A DNA stretch of 38,997 nt, from assembly GCF_039521925.1 (NCBI RefSeq), contig NZ_BAAACY010000171.1, positions 1-38,997 on the forward strand, read 5' to 3'. The position numbers and the translations under genes are program-made. Every line of letters begins with the position of its first letter. The first letter of the stretch is position 1. This DNA is from Virgibacillus salarius. Its GTDB lineage: Bacteria > Bacillota > Bacilli > Bacillales > Amphibacillaceae. Of the stretch, positions 8,014-17,124 are shown in pieces. The notes below the pieces were generated by a model. It was not told where the DNA came from. It did not search any database and saw nothing but the letters and a program-made list of their open reading frames with translations.

Positions 8014-9288
8014 ATGTTTCAAGAAATTCAACAAGTTGAAGACTTTTTAGCAAATAGAATTAATTTAGGGATAAAGCCCGGACTCGAACGAATGGAAAAA
8101 CTACTTATATTACTGAATCAACCTCAGCATAATTTTAATGCGATTCATATTGCTGGTACGAACGGAAAAGGTTCGACATTAGAATTTATAAAACAAGGTT
8201 TACAAGCTAACAATTATCAAGTGGGAATCTTTACATCTCCTAGTTTAACTGGCCTACGAGGATATATCTTATTGGGAGATAGAACAATCTCAGAACATGA
8301 TTTTCTCACTATATGGCAAAAGGTATATCCAGCAGTAGTAAAATTAGATAATATGAACATGCATCCGACAGAATTTGAAATTCTGACAGCTATTGCTTTT
8401 GTTTATTTTGAACAGCATACGGACCTTGCTTTAATAGAAACTGGGATGGGTGGTAGAGAAGATACCACAAATTGTGTACAGCCTCTGATGTCCATTATAA
8501 CAAATATAGCGAAAGATCATACTGCATTTCTAGGGGACACAATACGTGAAATTGCTTATCATAAAGCAGGTATAATAAAATCAACAATACCAGTCATTAC
8601 AGGTGAACTAATAGAAGATGCGACAAAAGTTGTCAATAAAGAAGCTATGTTGAAGCAAGCTCCTATATATCGACTAGGTCATCATTTTTTCTATCGTTCA
8701 GAATCTACTGCATATAACCATCGCATAAATTGGTGGGAACAGGGGGGAGATACATTCCAATTTTGGATTAACATGATGGGGGAACACCAAAAAGCGAATG
8801 CATCAATAGCTGCAATGGCTCTTCAACTGTTAAATAGAATGGAAGCTGGCTTTAATATAGATATGAATAAAGTAGAAGAGGCGTTTACTCATGTCATGGT
8901 AATGGGAAGATTTGAGATAGTTAGAAAACAGCCCTTAACTATTGTGGATGGCGCCCATAACTCGGCGGGAATGGAAGCATTTATAAACACAGTAGAAGAA
9001 AATTTTAGTAACTGCAAACGACATCTATTATTTTCTGCGTTTAAAGATAAAGAAATTGATAAAATGCTAAAACAAATAGAAAATCATTTTACAACAATTA
9101 GCTTAACGACGTTTGATCATCCACGTGCAATGCAGGTATCTGAATTAAGAAACTATGAGAGTGACTTTCATATCGAGCTAAATTGGCAAGAGGCAATACG
9201 CCAAATGGAACAATCACATACTGTATATTTTATATCTGGCTCCTTGTATTTCATTTCATTAGTTCGGTCTTTTCTTAAAAAACAATAA
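8014..9288 (+). CDS. folC: Folylpolyglutamate synthase / dihydrofolate synthase
   Basis: 424-residue Mur-ligase-family enzyme that adds glutamate to dihydropteroate and to folates. The ATP loop is GTNGKGS (residues 48-54). TGMGGREDTTN and DGAHN, both typical FolC motifs, are present, as is the C-terminal Rossmann-like domain. Length matches the family (about 430). The ATG at 8014 seems a better start than the GTG at 8008, which overlaps the AGTGGTG ribosome-binding stretch. The extended -10-like TGCTATACT at 7969-7977 could drive it. Confidence 0.93.
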   Translation: MFQEIQQVEDFLANRINLGIKPGLERMEKLLILLNQPQHNFNAIHIAGTNGKGSTLEFIKQGLQANNYQVGIFTSPSLTGLRGYILLGDRTISEHDFLTIWQKVYPAVVKLDNMNMHPTEFEILTAIAFVYFEQHTDLALIETGMGGREDTTNCVQPLMSIITNIAKDHTAFLGDTIREIAYHKAGIIKSTIPVITGELIEDATKVVNKEAMLKQAPIYRLGHHFFYRSESTAYNHRINWWEQGGDTFQFWINMMGEHQKANASIAAMALQLLNRMEAGFNIDMNKVEEAFTHVMVMGRFEIVRKQPLTIVDGAHNSAGMEAFINTVEENFSNCKRHLLFSAFKDKEIDKMLKQIENHFTTISLTTFDHPRAMQVSELRNYESDFHIELNWQEAIRQMEQSHTVYFISGSLYFISLVRSFLKKQ

Positions 9289-9415
9289 CATTCATATGCT
9301 GTTCTTATAAAATTTATGTTGAACGATTCTTTAATAAGGTGACAGAATTCGTCTTACTTTTTACGGTCTATATGCTAGAGTTGAAGGTAAATCTAGCAGC
9401 AGGGAGGTAAAGACA

Positions 9416-10321
9416 ATGGACGAAAATAAAAGAAAGATCACAGTATGGGAAAATGGTAAACAAGTTAAGCTTTATGTCAATAAGAATAGAGAAATTCCTT
9501 CAGGAAGGAATGAACAGGCTGCTGCATTATCCGATTCAGAAGATGAAAAAATTCCGCCTTATACAAGGGTATCAGATACAAAACCTTCTAAATTTGCGAT
9601 GCATAAAAGAAAGTGGAAGGAGTTTAAGCCTGCTATACTTTCTGTATTGTCAGCATTAGTCATTGGATCCTTCTTAGGAATAATGATGCTAAATATGTTT
9701 ATCATGATTGAGGATGATAATCATATGAGCGGTAATCAGAATTCTTCAGCAGCTGTAACTAACGACGACGATCAAGATAATGATAAACAAGCTGATCGTT
9801 CTGCATCTTCTGTTCGTCTAGATGAAATAAGGGCATATGTACTTCAAGGTGGTGTTTTTTCAGAAAAGGCAAATGCTGATGCGCGTGCTGGTTCATACCG
9901 AGACAGAGGGGTTCCTGTCACTATATGGGAGAGAGGGGATCAGTATTTCCTGTTTATAGCAGCTGCTACCACTGAAACGCAGGCAGAACAATTACAACAG
10001 GGATTAGTTGATACAGACATGGACGATATTTATGTTAAAGAGTGGTCTACAGGAAATATTACTACAGACTTAACAAGGGATGAAAACAGTTGGGCACAAT
10101 CATTTATTAAGACATGGAAGGATACACTAGAATCTGGTGAATTTGAAAAGAACACATGGGATTCACTTCTGAAAGCTTATCCAAAGGATAGTGAGCAGCT
10201 AAAAGAATTGTATCAGTCCACTCAACAAGTATTAGAAAAAGCAGGACAAGCTGAAGCACTGCAAAAGAAGGCGTTACTGATGGAGCTATGGAAGACATTT
10301 GGAACTACATTTAATAATTGA
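9416..10321 (+). CDS. spoIIB: Stage II sporulation protein B (SPOR-domain septal protein)
   Basis: 301-residue bitopic membrane protein. A cytoplasmic N-terminus (about 1-72) begins DENKRKITVWENGKQV, one transmembrane helix follows near 75-98, then an acidic linker and a SPOR-like domain (about 138-215) around YVLQGGVFSEKANADA. SpoIIB localises to the sporulation septum and helps its thinning and engulfment. GGGAGGT precedes the ATG. Position between folC and radC agrees with B. subtilis, although comC and maf, normally also here, are missing. Confidence 0.85.
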   Translation: MDENKRKITVWENGKQVKLYVNKNREIPSGRNEQAAALSDSEDEKIPPYTRVSDTKPSKFAMHKRKWKEFKPAILSVLSALVIGSFLGIMMLNMFIMIEDDNHMSGNQNSSAAVTNDDDQDNDKQADRSASSVRLDEIRAYVLQGGVFSEKANADARAGSYRDRGVPVTIWERGDQYFLFIAAATTETQAEQLQQGLVDTDMDDIYVKEWSTGNITTDLTRDENSWAQSFIKTWKDTLESGEFEKNTWDSLLKAYPKDSEQLKELYQSTQQVLEKAGQAEALQKKALLMELWKTFGTTFNN

Positions 10322-10485
10322 TTTAATTAATTATCAATTTGGTTAATAATAGAAACAGAATTTACTCTAATGGAAAATCCCATTATAGGAGTTCATCGTA
10401 TAGCAAAATTGGAATAATGCTGATTTGTACGTCGATACATCTCTTTTGTAAGATAGAGTTATCTTAGAGAAGAGGATGATCTATA

Positions 10486-11178
10486 TTGACAACTATTTCG
10501 CCTATTATGATAAAAAATGTGCCAAAGGATGATCGACCAAGAGAACGACTTATAAAATCAGGCTCCAGTCATTTATCTAATGCGGAAATACTAGCTATTA
10601 TTTTAGGAAGCGGTACTAGACAAGAATCCGTATTGGCTTTATCGAATCGATTATTGATGCATTTTGAAGGATTAAAGTTATTAAGTGATGCTACTATTGA
10701 AGAACTTATTGCTATTAGAGGAATTGGTACGGCAAAAGCGGTGTTGATTTTAGCTGCTGTAGAGCTAGGCAAGCGAATGCATATATATAGATCTGATGAA
10801 AGGCATGTTATTCGCTCTCCTGAGGATGGAGCAGAATATGTAATGGAAGAAATGAGAGGGTTAAATCAAGAACATTTTGTAACATTATTTTTGAATACGA
10901 AAAATCAAATTATTCACAAACAAACTATTTTTATAGGTAGCCTCAATGCCTCTATCGTCCATCCTAGGGAAGTATTTCGTGAAGCTGTCAAACGCTCTGC
11001 AGCCTCCATCATTGTTATTCATAACCACCCTTCAGGGGACCCCACTCCTTCCCAAGAAGATATCCATGTAACGAGAAGATTGGTTGAATGTGGTAAAATG
11101 ATAGGGATTGAATTAATCGATCATTTAGTGATTGGTGATCGAAAATATGTCTCTTTAAAAGAAAAAGGGTATATATAA
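10486..11178 (+). CDS. radC: RadC family JAB-domain protein
   Basis: 230-residue RadC family protein. An N-terminal helix-hairpin-helix region (GIGTAKAVLILAAVELGKR, about residues 77-95) is followed by an MPN+/JAB metalloprotease-like domain whose motif IHNHPSGDPTPSQED (178-192) keeps both histidines, the serine and the aspartate. The old link with DNA repair is not well supported; the biochemical role is unsettled. The TTG at 10486 gives an N-terminus like other RadC proteins. In B. subtilis it sits between maf and mreB; here maf is absent upstream. Confidence 0.9.
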   Translation: MTTISPIMIKNVPKDDRPRERLIKSGSSHLSNAEILAIILGSGTRQESVLALSNRLLMHFEGLKLLSDATIEELIAIRGIGTAKAVLILAAVELGKRMHIYRSDERHVIRSPEDGAEYVMEEMRGLNQEHFVTLFLNTKNQIIHKQTIFIGSLNASIVHPREVFREAVKRSAASIIVIHNHPSGDPTPSQEDIHVTRRLVECGKMIGIELIDHLVIGDRKYVSLKEKGYI

Positions 11179-11466
11179 TTGTATGTCTACACGATGAGTA
11201 TCCTTATTGTAAAGTTAAAAAATCGTTATATGCGAATTCACCATTTCCCATAAATACACAAAAATTAAATAAGACTACTGATGTTTCCATATGATTATAC
11301 TTTTTTGAAGTTTTTTCTTTTGCATGGGTATGTTCATTGGATTTTTTCAACGTAAGAATAGTCGCCCTAGCTTAGGCTAAACAAAATATAGATGGATAGC
11401 GATATTAGGAATTAGTAACGTGTACAAAACAAAATGTGATGTGAAGCAAAAAGAGGTGGAGTGATC
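11179..11466. other. Intergenic region after radC
   Basis: 288 AT-rich bases with no supported gene or strong hairpin. An 18-codon frame near 11325-11380 has an ATG but no ribosome binding site and is not called. Confidence 0.5.
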
Positions 11467-11820
11467 GTGGACATAAAAGATTTTTATCTTAAAGAGCAAG
11501 TATATGATTTAGACGATCTGATTAAAAATCCTAATGCTTATATTGGCGGATTTAATACCGAATCTCTCGTAACACTCATGAAAGCCAACAGAAAAAAATA
11601 TATAGAAAGCGGAATTTTATTGATAGAAGGGGGAATCGCATTTACTTCAAGTTACAAGGAAATTGGCCAGTTACCCATTTTTGATGATCTCCCTTCTTTA
11701 TATGGTTATTACTTAAATGCGATGGAAGAATACTTGGAAGAAGGAATTGCTGCTTTTTATTATCCTAGTCAACCAATTGGTGTAAAACTAGAAAAATATG
11801 AGGCAGTAAAACAAGATTAA
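11467..11820 (+). CDS. Unrecognised protein, probably truncated by a frameshift
   Basis: I do not recognise this 117-residue acidic protein (DIKDFYLKEQVYDLDD near its start). It has no signal peptide or membrane segment. The GTG at 11467 is chosen over the GTG at 11461 because AGAGGTGG (11452-11459) then has normal spacing. The frame closes at 11820, but the -1 frame is open across the stop and continues to 11951 with protein-like sequence (see the next entry). A one-base loss in the AAAA run at 11808-11811 would explain this. A full-length form would be about 161 residues. It lies between radC and mreB, where B. subtilis has no gene. Confidence 0.6.
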   Translation: MDIKDFYLKEQVYDLDDLIKNPNAYIGGFNTESLVTLMKANRKKYIESGILLIEGGIAFTSSYKEIGQLPIFDDLPSLYGYYLNAMEEYLEEGIAAFYYPSQPIGVKLEKYEAVKQD

Positions 11821-11951
11821 CGATAGATAATAATTCATTAATTGTCAGCGAGGACGTTTTACTACAAGCTCTCGTTTATCATTCACAGCGCTTCTTTGAA
11901 TTATTGGTAAAGCAGTTAAAGCTTAAAATGTATACGAATGAGCTTGTATAA
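11811..11951 (+). pseudogene. -1 frame continuation of the gene at 11467
   Basis: Reading from ACA at 11811 gives 46 sense codons before TAA at 11949-11951, including SLIVSEDVLLQALVYHSQ and ending KLKMYTNELV. There is no ATG, GTG or TTG in this frame, so it cannot be an independent gene with a usual start. It reads as the lost C-terminus of the preceding gene. Either the gene is broken, slippage on the A-run restores the frame, or the assembly lacks a base. Confidence 0.5.
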
Positions 11952-12007
11952 ATAGGAACAATTAAAAAGAGTATTTCAAAATTAATAATTTAACGTACTT
12001 CCGAAAG

Positions 12008-12284
12008 AAGTCTCCATCTTCAAGCGTGTGAAGAGCGTAGCCCAACGGTAAGGGGGGAGATGAATTTCGGTTGGGCGACAGCCCAAAGGCTTTTTTTCCT
12101 TTTTTGTTCAAAGCACAACCCAACAGTGAATGATCGAAATTCATCAAGTGCCTAATGAAAATATAAACTCTTGGAACAAGAGGGTTAGCTTGGTCCATTT
12201 TGTCAGCTACCAAAAGTGGCGATTATCCAAGAAGCCCCCACTTCAAGCAACCCATAAGGTTGGTAAGTGATGGGAGTAGTTCAC
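12008..12284 (+). mobile_element. Relic resembling an IS200/IS605 right end
   Basis: The end CCCCCACTTCAAGCAACC...GGTTGGTAAGTG..GGGAGTAGTTCAC (12230-12284) forms a hairpin typical of the right ends of tnpB-carrying IS200/IS605 elements as I remember them. Upstream are TCTCC/GGAGA (12011-12015/12056-12060), TTGGGC-GACA-GCCCAA (12071-12086) followed by seven T, and the 11-base inverted repeat GATGAATTTCG/CGAAATTCATC (12059-12069/12135-12145). No tnpA or tnpB frame remains. The assignment is from pattern memory, not alignment. Confidence 0.5.
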
Positions 12285-12405
12285 TTATTGTTTGCCTATT
12301 TCTGAAGGGAAGATGCATGAAATCAAAAAAAGCTCACATATGATATTTATAACACTATCTATTTTATAATTTTTTTCGTATAATTATATAGACGAATGAT
12401 TGTTC

Positions 12406-12442
12406 AGCGCCATTTTTCAATTTAGATATGGAAAGTGGCGCT
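12406..12442 (+). terminator. Hairpin upstream of mreB
   Basis: AGCGCCA (12406-12412) pairs with TGGCGCT (12436-12442), extended by TTTC/GAAA pairs. There is no T-tract, so it may be a structural element rather than a terminator. Confidence 0.35.
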
Positions 12443-12679
12443 TGTTGAGCTTAGCATGAGTAGGAAAAACATGGTACAAGCAACCTTGTGTTTAAACTGG
12501 TACATAATCTATAAATAATGGTGTTGTGATATGTATCGCTGATCTTTTCGATGAAAATATTTTACTTTTTCATAGTGAAAAGAGATAATTGGAATCGATA
12601 AATTTTATTTTGCGAATAATGAATTGTTGTAATTCGTTACATATAACCACATGATTGTGATTTGGAAAGGAAGATCTTA

Positions 12680-13720
12680 TTGGGATTATTTAATTTTTCT
12701 CAGGACTTAGGGATAGACTTGGGTACAGCTAATACATTAGTTTTTGTGAAAGGAAAAGGTGTTGTCGTAAGTGAGCCTTCTGTTGTAGCAAAAAATACGG
12801 CAACAGGCGATATTGAAGCGGTTGGAGGATCTGCTAGAAATATGATTGGGAGAACGCCTGGGAATATTTCTGTCATCCGTCCAATGAAAGATGGCGTAAT
12901 TGCTGACTATGATACAACAGCGACAATGATGAAATATTATATTAAAAAGGCGATGAAAAATCGCTCTTATTTTGCTAAAAAGCCAAACGTAATGGTATGT
13001 GTACCTTCAGGTATTACAATGGTAGAAGAACGTGCTGTAATCGATGCAACAAAGCAAGCTGGTGCAAAAGAAGCCTATCCGATTTCCGAACCTTTTGCAG
13101 CAGCGATCGGTGCAGGGCTACCAGTATGGGAACCAACAGGCAGTATGATTGTTGACATCGGAGGTGGGACTACCGAAGTAGCAGTTATTTCTTTAGGGGG
13201 AGTCGTTACCAGTCAGTCCATTCGCACTGCTGGAGATGATATGGATGAAGCAATCACTAGCTATATTCGAAAGCAATACAGCTTGATGATTGGGGAAAGA
13301 TCAGCGGAATCGATAAAGTTTGAAATAGCATCTGCGGGAAGTGATTCTCCTAAAGGTGAAATGGATATTCGCGGGAGAGATCTTTTAACGGGATTACCAA
13401 AAACGATCACGATTACTGCGGAAGAAATTGCTGATTCGTTAAAGGATACAGTAGATGCTATCGTTGAAGCAGTAAAGAGTACGTTAGAGAAAACACCTCC
13501 AGAGCTTGCGGCGGATATCATGGACCGTGGAATCGTCCTATCAGGTGGAGGTTCACTACTGAAAAACATAGATAAAGTCATTAGTGATGAGACAAAGATG
13601 CCTGTATTCATTACAGAAGACCCTTTAGAAAGTGTAGCGATTGGTACAGGTAAATCATTAGAATACATTCAGCATTTCCGTTCCCATCCGAATGTATCAT
13701 CTCGTCCTAGTGTAGAATAA
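12680..13720 (+). CDS. mreB: Rod-shape-determining protein MreB
   Basis: 346-residue bacterial actin that forms membrane-associated filaments and guides lateral wall synthesis. The first phosphate loop is LGIDLGTANTLV near the N-terminus; IVDIGGGTTEVAVISLGG and VLSGGGSLL are the other nucleotide-binding motifs. Length agrees with the family (337-345). The TTG at 12680 is preferred to the TTG at 12662 because AAAGGAAG lies just upstream and the protein then begins like other MreBs. It heads mreBCD-minCD; about 850 bases of unusual non-coding DNA precede it. Confidence 0.95.
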   Translation: MGLFNFSQDLGIDLGTANTLVFVKGKGVVVSEPSVVAKNTATGDIEAVGGSARNMIGRTPGNISVIRPMKDGVIADYDTTATMMKYYIKKAMKNRSYFAKKPNVMVCVPSGITMVEERAVIDATKQAGAKEAYPISEPFAAAIGAGLPVWEPTGSMIVDIGGGTTEVAVISLGGVVTSQSIRTAGDDMDEAITSYIRKQYSLMIGERSAESIKFEIASAGSDSPKGEMDIRGRDLLTGLPKTITITAEEIADSLKDTVDAIVEAVKSTLEKTPPELAADIMDRGIVLSGGGSLLKNIDKVISDETKMPVFITEDPLESVAIGTGKSLEYIQHFRSHPNVSSRPSVE

Positions 13721-13732
13721 GTTGGTGTTTAT

Positions 13733-14635
13733 ATGTCTTTTTTACGTAAAAAACGTTTATTTATTTTATTAATCGGGTTTATTTTTTTCGTAGCATTAAT
13801 TGGATTTTCTCTACGTGATAGAGAAAATCTGACGAATGTTGAAGAGTTTGTAAATGATACCGTTGGGTGGGCACAAGGTATTATTCATGCTCCAATAAAT
13901 TTTATAACAGATATCATTGGAAATATTGATGACTTCAAAGATACGTACAATGAAAATCGCATACTCAAAGAGAAGTTAGCGGAATACAAAGGACTTATTT
14001 ATGAAGTTCAAGAATTAAAAGAAGAGAACGAGGATTTAAGAAATACGCTGGATCTGAAGGATGATGACAACATTCGAGATTATACCCCAATCCAAGCTAC
14101 GGTTATGTCAAGGTCACCGGAAAGATGGATTGAACAAGTAACAATTAATAAAGGATCCAATGATGGTGTAGAAGCAAATATGGCAGTAAGAACTCCTGAA
14201 GGTATGATCGGAAAAGTCCTTAAGGCATCTCCTAATACCTCAACAGTGCAATTGCTTACTGGTTTTGATCAATTTAATCGTATTTCGGGAAAAGTATCTA
14301 GAGGCGGAAAAGGTAAAGATAAAGATATTTTTGGCATGATTGAAGGATTTGACAAAGAAAGTAAAAGTCTCGTCTTTCGTATTATTGAAGAATCTGAAAA
14401 AGATTTAAAAGAAGGAGAGCTCGTTATCTCCTCTGGGATGGGCGGTGTATTCCCGTCTGGATTAGTAATTGGTACAGTGAAAGAGGTTGTACCGGATCAA
14501 TATGGTTTAACCGAAACAGCACTGGTGGAGCCTGCTGCAAATATGTATGATATGAATCAAGTGATTGTGGTAGATCGTTCTGTTCAAGAAGATTTGAAGA
14601 CAGATGAAGAGACGACGGAAGAGGAGGGCGAGTAA
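13733..14635 (+). CDS. mreC: Rod-shape-determining protein MreC
   Basis: 300-residue membrane-anchored protein. A short basic cytoplasmic start and one transmembrane helix (about 8-27) are followed by a periplasm-facing coiled coil (about 70-110) and the beta-barrel MreC domain (MSRSPERWIEQVTINKGS onward). It links MreB to MreD and to penicillin-binding proteins in the elongasome. The acidic tail ends TTEEEGE. The stop overlaps the mreD ATG by one base (TAATG), which suggests coupled translation. Confidence 0.95.
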   Translation: MSFLRKKRLFILLIGFIFFVALIGFSLRDRENLTNVEEFVNDTVGWAQGIIHAPINFITDIIGNIDDFKDTYNENRILKEKLAEYKGLIYEVQELKEENEDLRNTLDLKDDDNIRDYTPIQATVMSRSPERWIEQVTINKGSNDGVEANMAVRTPEGMIGKVLKASPNTSTVQLLTGFDQFNRISGKVSRGGKGKDKDIFGMIEGFDKESKSLVFRIIEESEKDLKEGELVISSGMGGVFPSGLVIGTVKEVVPDQYGLTETALVEPAANMYDMNQVIVVDRSVQEDLKTDEETTEEEGE

Positions 14636-15174
14636 TGAAACGTTTATACTTGCCTTTAATCCTATTCCTGCTCTTAGTATTAGAAGGTGTGGCGCTCGAA
14701 TTATTGCCTGGTAATTTGCTTACAAGTGACTTGCTTATTGTTCCACATTGGGTACTTATTTTTTTAGTGTTTATTGCTATTTTTTATGATAAAGATCAAA
14801 CGTATTTTTCCGTGTTGTATGCTTTACTATTTGGTCTCTTAATCGATATCGTATATACAGATGTATTAGGTGTCTATATGTTTTCTTATGCATTGATTAT
14901 ATATGCGGTACATGGTTTTAAAAAGTTGTTACATGGAAATATTTATGTTGCTATGTTGCTTGGTGTATGCGGGATTGCCCTGGCAGACGTTAGCATTCAT
15001 CTGATATACACGGTTATAGGGAAAACGGATATGGTTTGGAAAGCTTATTTAATGCATCGAATGCTACCAACAATTGGATCTAATTTAGTATTTTTACTAA
15101 TGCTGTATCCAATAGTTGTAAAAAAACTTACTACTTGGGGAAGAGAGCAATTAACAAAGAGTAATACAATATAA
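14635..15174 (+). CDS. mreD: Rod-shape-determining protein MreD
   Basis: 179-residue integral membrane protein with about five hydrophobic helices, beginning KRLYLPLILFLLLVLEGVAL. MreD is the membrane partner of MreC in the elongation machinery. Sequence conservation is low across the family, so the call relies on hydrophobicity, length (B. subtilis 172), and position directly after mreC with a one-base overlap. Confidence 0.92.
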   Translation: MKRLYLPLILFLLLVLEGVALELLPGNLLTSDLLIVPHWVLIFLVFIAIFYDKDQTYFSVLYALLFGLLIDIVYTDVLGVYMFSYALIIYAVHGFKKLLHGNIYVAMLLGVCGIALADVSIHLIYTVIGKTDMVWKAYLMHRMLPTIGSNLVFLLMLYPIVVKKLTTWGREQLTKSNTI

Positions 15175-15220
15175 AAAATGGTTGCTCTAGATTCTCTTGT
15201 TATGTGAATGAGGTGAACGT

Positions 15221-15910
15221 GTGGTACAGGAAAAAAAACAATTGATTACAATGAAAGGCACGAAAGATGGACTTACACTGTTTATTGATGACACATGTTC
15301 GTTTGAAAAAGCTATTTTCGAACTCGATCATAAAATGAAGGAAAGCCGTCCAAAGCAGGATGAACCGATTGTTGCAGTGAGAGTTAAATTAGGTACCCGC
15401 TATCTACATGATGAGCAAATAGAACAGTTGAAACAAGTTATTGGTGCTAAAAATAGATTCACTATTCATTCTATTGAATCTGACGTTGTCCGACGTGAAG
15501 AGGCGCGTATGTGGCAGACGAATAGTGAGGTGAAAGCAATTAACCGTATTGTACGGTCAGGTCAAGTGCTACATGTTACCGGTGATCTCTTGCTTTTGGG
15601 TGATGTGAACCCCGGTGGAAAAGTAATCGCGACAGGTAATATTTACATAATGGGGAATTTACGAGGAATTGCTCATGCAGGAATTGATGGTGATAGAGAA
15701 GCATTCATAGCAGCATCTTTTATGAATCCAAGTCAGCTGCGAATTGCTGATTATATCAGTCGTGCTCCAGACTATGAATCTGATGGTGTGTATATGGAAT
15801 GTGGTCTTGTAGATGAAGAGAAAGATAAAATTATAATTGATCGACTACAAGTACTTTCACATAGACGAAAAGAAATAAACAGATTCGAAAGGAGAATACA
15901 AAATGGGTGA
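15221..15910 (+). CDS. minC: Septum site-determining protein MinC
   Basis: 229-residue inhibitor of FtsZ ring assembly. The N-terminal FtsZ-inhibiting domain (about 1-105) is followed by a C-terminal right-handed beta-helix (about 110-205) with VRSGQVLHVTGDLLLLGDV, NPGGKVIATGNIYIMGNLRG and FIAASFMNPSQLRIADY, which dimerises and binds MinD. The GTG start follows AGGTGA. Its end overlaps minD by eight bases, so the pair is translationally coupled. Confidence 0.95.
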   Translation: MVQEKKQLITMKGTKDGLTLFIDDTCSFEKAIFELDHKMKESRPKQDEPIVAVRVKLGTRYLHDEQIEQLKQVIGAKNRFTIHSIESDVVRREEARMWQTNSEVKAINRIVRSGQVLHVTGDLLLLGDVNPGGKVIATGNIYIMGNLRGIAHAGIDGDREAFIAASFMNPSQLRIADYISRAPDYESDGVYMECGLVDEEKDKIIIDRLQVLSHRRKEINRFERRIQNG

Positions 15911-16703
15911 AGCGATCGTTATTACATCTGGTAAAGGTGGAGTTGGTAAAACAACAACTACAGCCAATATAGGTACTGCATTAGCACTTATGGATAAGAA
16001 GGTTTGTTTAATAGATACAGATATCGGTCTAAGAAATCTCGATGTAGTGATGGGGCTCGAAAATAGAATCATTTACGATATTGTAGATGTTATTGAAGAG
16101 AGATGTAAGTTAAAACAAGCATTAATAAAAGATAAACGGTTTGATTATTTATCTGTACTTCCAGCTGCACAAACAAGTGATAAGTCTGCTGTTACGACAG
16201 AAGGCATGAAGAAAATAATCGCAGAGTTAAAACAAGAGTATGATTATATAATAATTGATTGTCCTGCTGGAATTGAACAAGGCTTTCAAAATGCGATTGT
16301 TGGTGCGGATAAAGCGATCGTTGTCACAACACCTGAGAAATCTAGTGTACGAGATGCAGATAGGATAATAGGATTATTAGAGAAAGAGGAGATGGCTGAG
16401 CCTCCACGATTAGTAATTAATCGAATTCGTAATCACATGATGAAAAGTGGGGATATGTTGGAAATAGATGAGGTCGTGCAGGTATTATCTATTGATTTAG
16501 TTGGAATTGTTATTGATGATGATGAAGTTATCAAGGCTTCCAATAAAGGAGAACCAGTAGCCTTTCAACCAACTACAAAGGCTTCTATAGCTTATCGAAA
16601 TATTGCTCGAAGAATATTGGGAGAAACTGTCCCGTTACAGTCTCTAGATACTGAAAAAGGTATGATGCAAAAAGTGAAGAAGTTCTTTGGTATGCGCGCT
16701 TAA
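15903..16703 (+). CDS. minD: Septum site-determining ATPase MinD
   Basis: 266-residue ParA/MinD-family ATPase. The deviant Walker A motif GKGGVGKT lies at residues 10-17, with switch regions DTDIGLRNLD and IIDCPAGIEQGF. The C-terminal amphipathic membrane-targeting helix ends MMQKVKKFFGMRA. MinD recruits MinC to the membrane to keep the division site at mid-cell. GAAAGGAGA precedes the ATG. A terminator lies 255 bases downstream. Confidence 0.97.
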   Translation: MGEAIVITSGKGGVGKTTTTANIGTALALMDKKVCLIDTDIGLRNLDVVMGLENRIIYDIVDVIEERCKLKQALIKDKRFDYLSVLPAAQTSDKSAVTTEGMKKIIAELKQEYDYIIIDCPAGIEQGFQNAIVGADKAIVVTTPEKSSVRDADRIIGLLEKEEMAEPPRLVINRIRNHMMKSGDMLEIDEVVQVLSIDLVGIVIDDDEVIKASNKGEPVAFQPTTKASIAYRNIARRILGETVPLQSLDTEKGMMQKVKKFFGMRA

Positions 16704-16958
16704 TAATTGATTGGTGTTAGAATATCATTAAACCGAGAATTTCCATTCACAAATAGTAATGTTATTCTTTCATCGATATCTATAATATGGGATGCTTTCC
16801 TCGTGTACGGCCTTAGTTAACACTGCACATTAACTTTATGCTGAATTGCTTAATTTTTGGACTTGCAAGAGGCCAGCGTATTTCCTCTACTGGGTGTAAC
16901 GGATCATTGTATGACTTCCTTTCGGTAGGAATTATCACATATCAAAAAAAGAACGATT

Positions 16959-17015
16959 CTGAACTACTATCTGGATATAACTTTGTATATTTGGATTATA
17001 GTTCAGAGTTTTTTT
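16959..17015 (+). terminator. Terminator of the mre-min operon
   Basis: CTGAACTA (16959-16966) pairs with TAGTTCAG (16999-17006), with further AT pairs inside, followed by AGTTTTTTT. It sits 255 bases after minD. Confidence 0.7.
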
Positions 17016-17016
17016 A

Positions 17017-17124
17017 TCCCACATATAACTGGCAGTAGAACACCCACTTCAAGCAATAAAGTGAAATCAAAAATGGTAAGTGAGAGATAAACAAAATCCC
17101 CAACTGATTGGAGTTGCACTTTAT
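17017..17124 (+). repeat. Structured repeat family B, copy 1 (short form)
   Basis: It begins TCCCACATATAACTGGCAGT, continues CCCACTTCAAGCAATAAAGTG and ends GTTGCACTTTAT. ATAAAGTG (17056-17063) is the complement of CACTTTAT (17117-17124). It lacks the internal module (ACTGCCAGT...TCCGATTGGTTC) present in the other two copies. Confidence 0.75.

Larger units (their letters stand above)
11952..12679. other. Long non-coding region upstream of mreB
   Basis: 728 bases without a supported gene. It contains an IS200/IS605-like relic (about 12008-12284) and a strong hairpin (12406-12442). A weak promoter-like pair, TTGTGT (12486-12491) and TATAAA (12510-12515), is 18 bases apart and could serve mreB. 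An 83-codon minus-strand frame across 11962-12213 follows the hairpins of the relic and is not credible. Confidence 0.6.

Noticed and set aside
11325..11380. 18-codon frame starting MGMFIGFFQRKN
   Set aside because: It reads plausibly but has no ribosome binding site and is too short to support without homologues.
11962..12213. 83-codon minus-strand frame upstream of mreB
   Set aside because: It follows the hairpins of the IS200/IS605-like relic on the opposite strand; its composition reflects the inverted repeats.
16838..17038. 66-codon frame between minD and spoIVFA
   Set aside because: It has no ribosome binding site, runs through the minCD terminator and into a repeat, and has no protein-like pattern.
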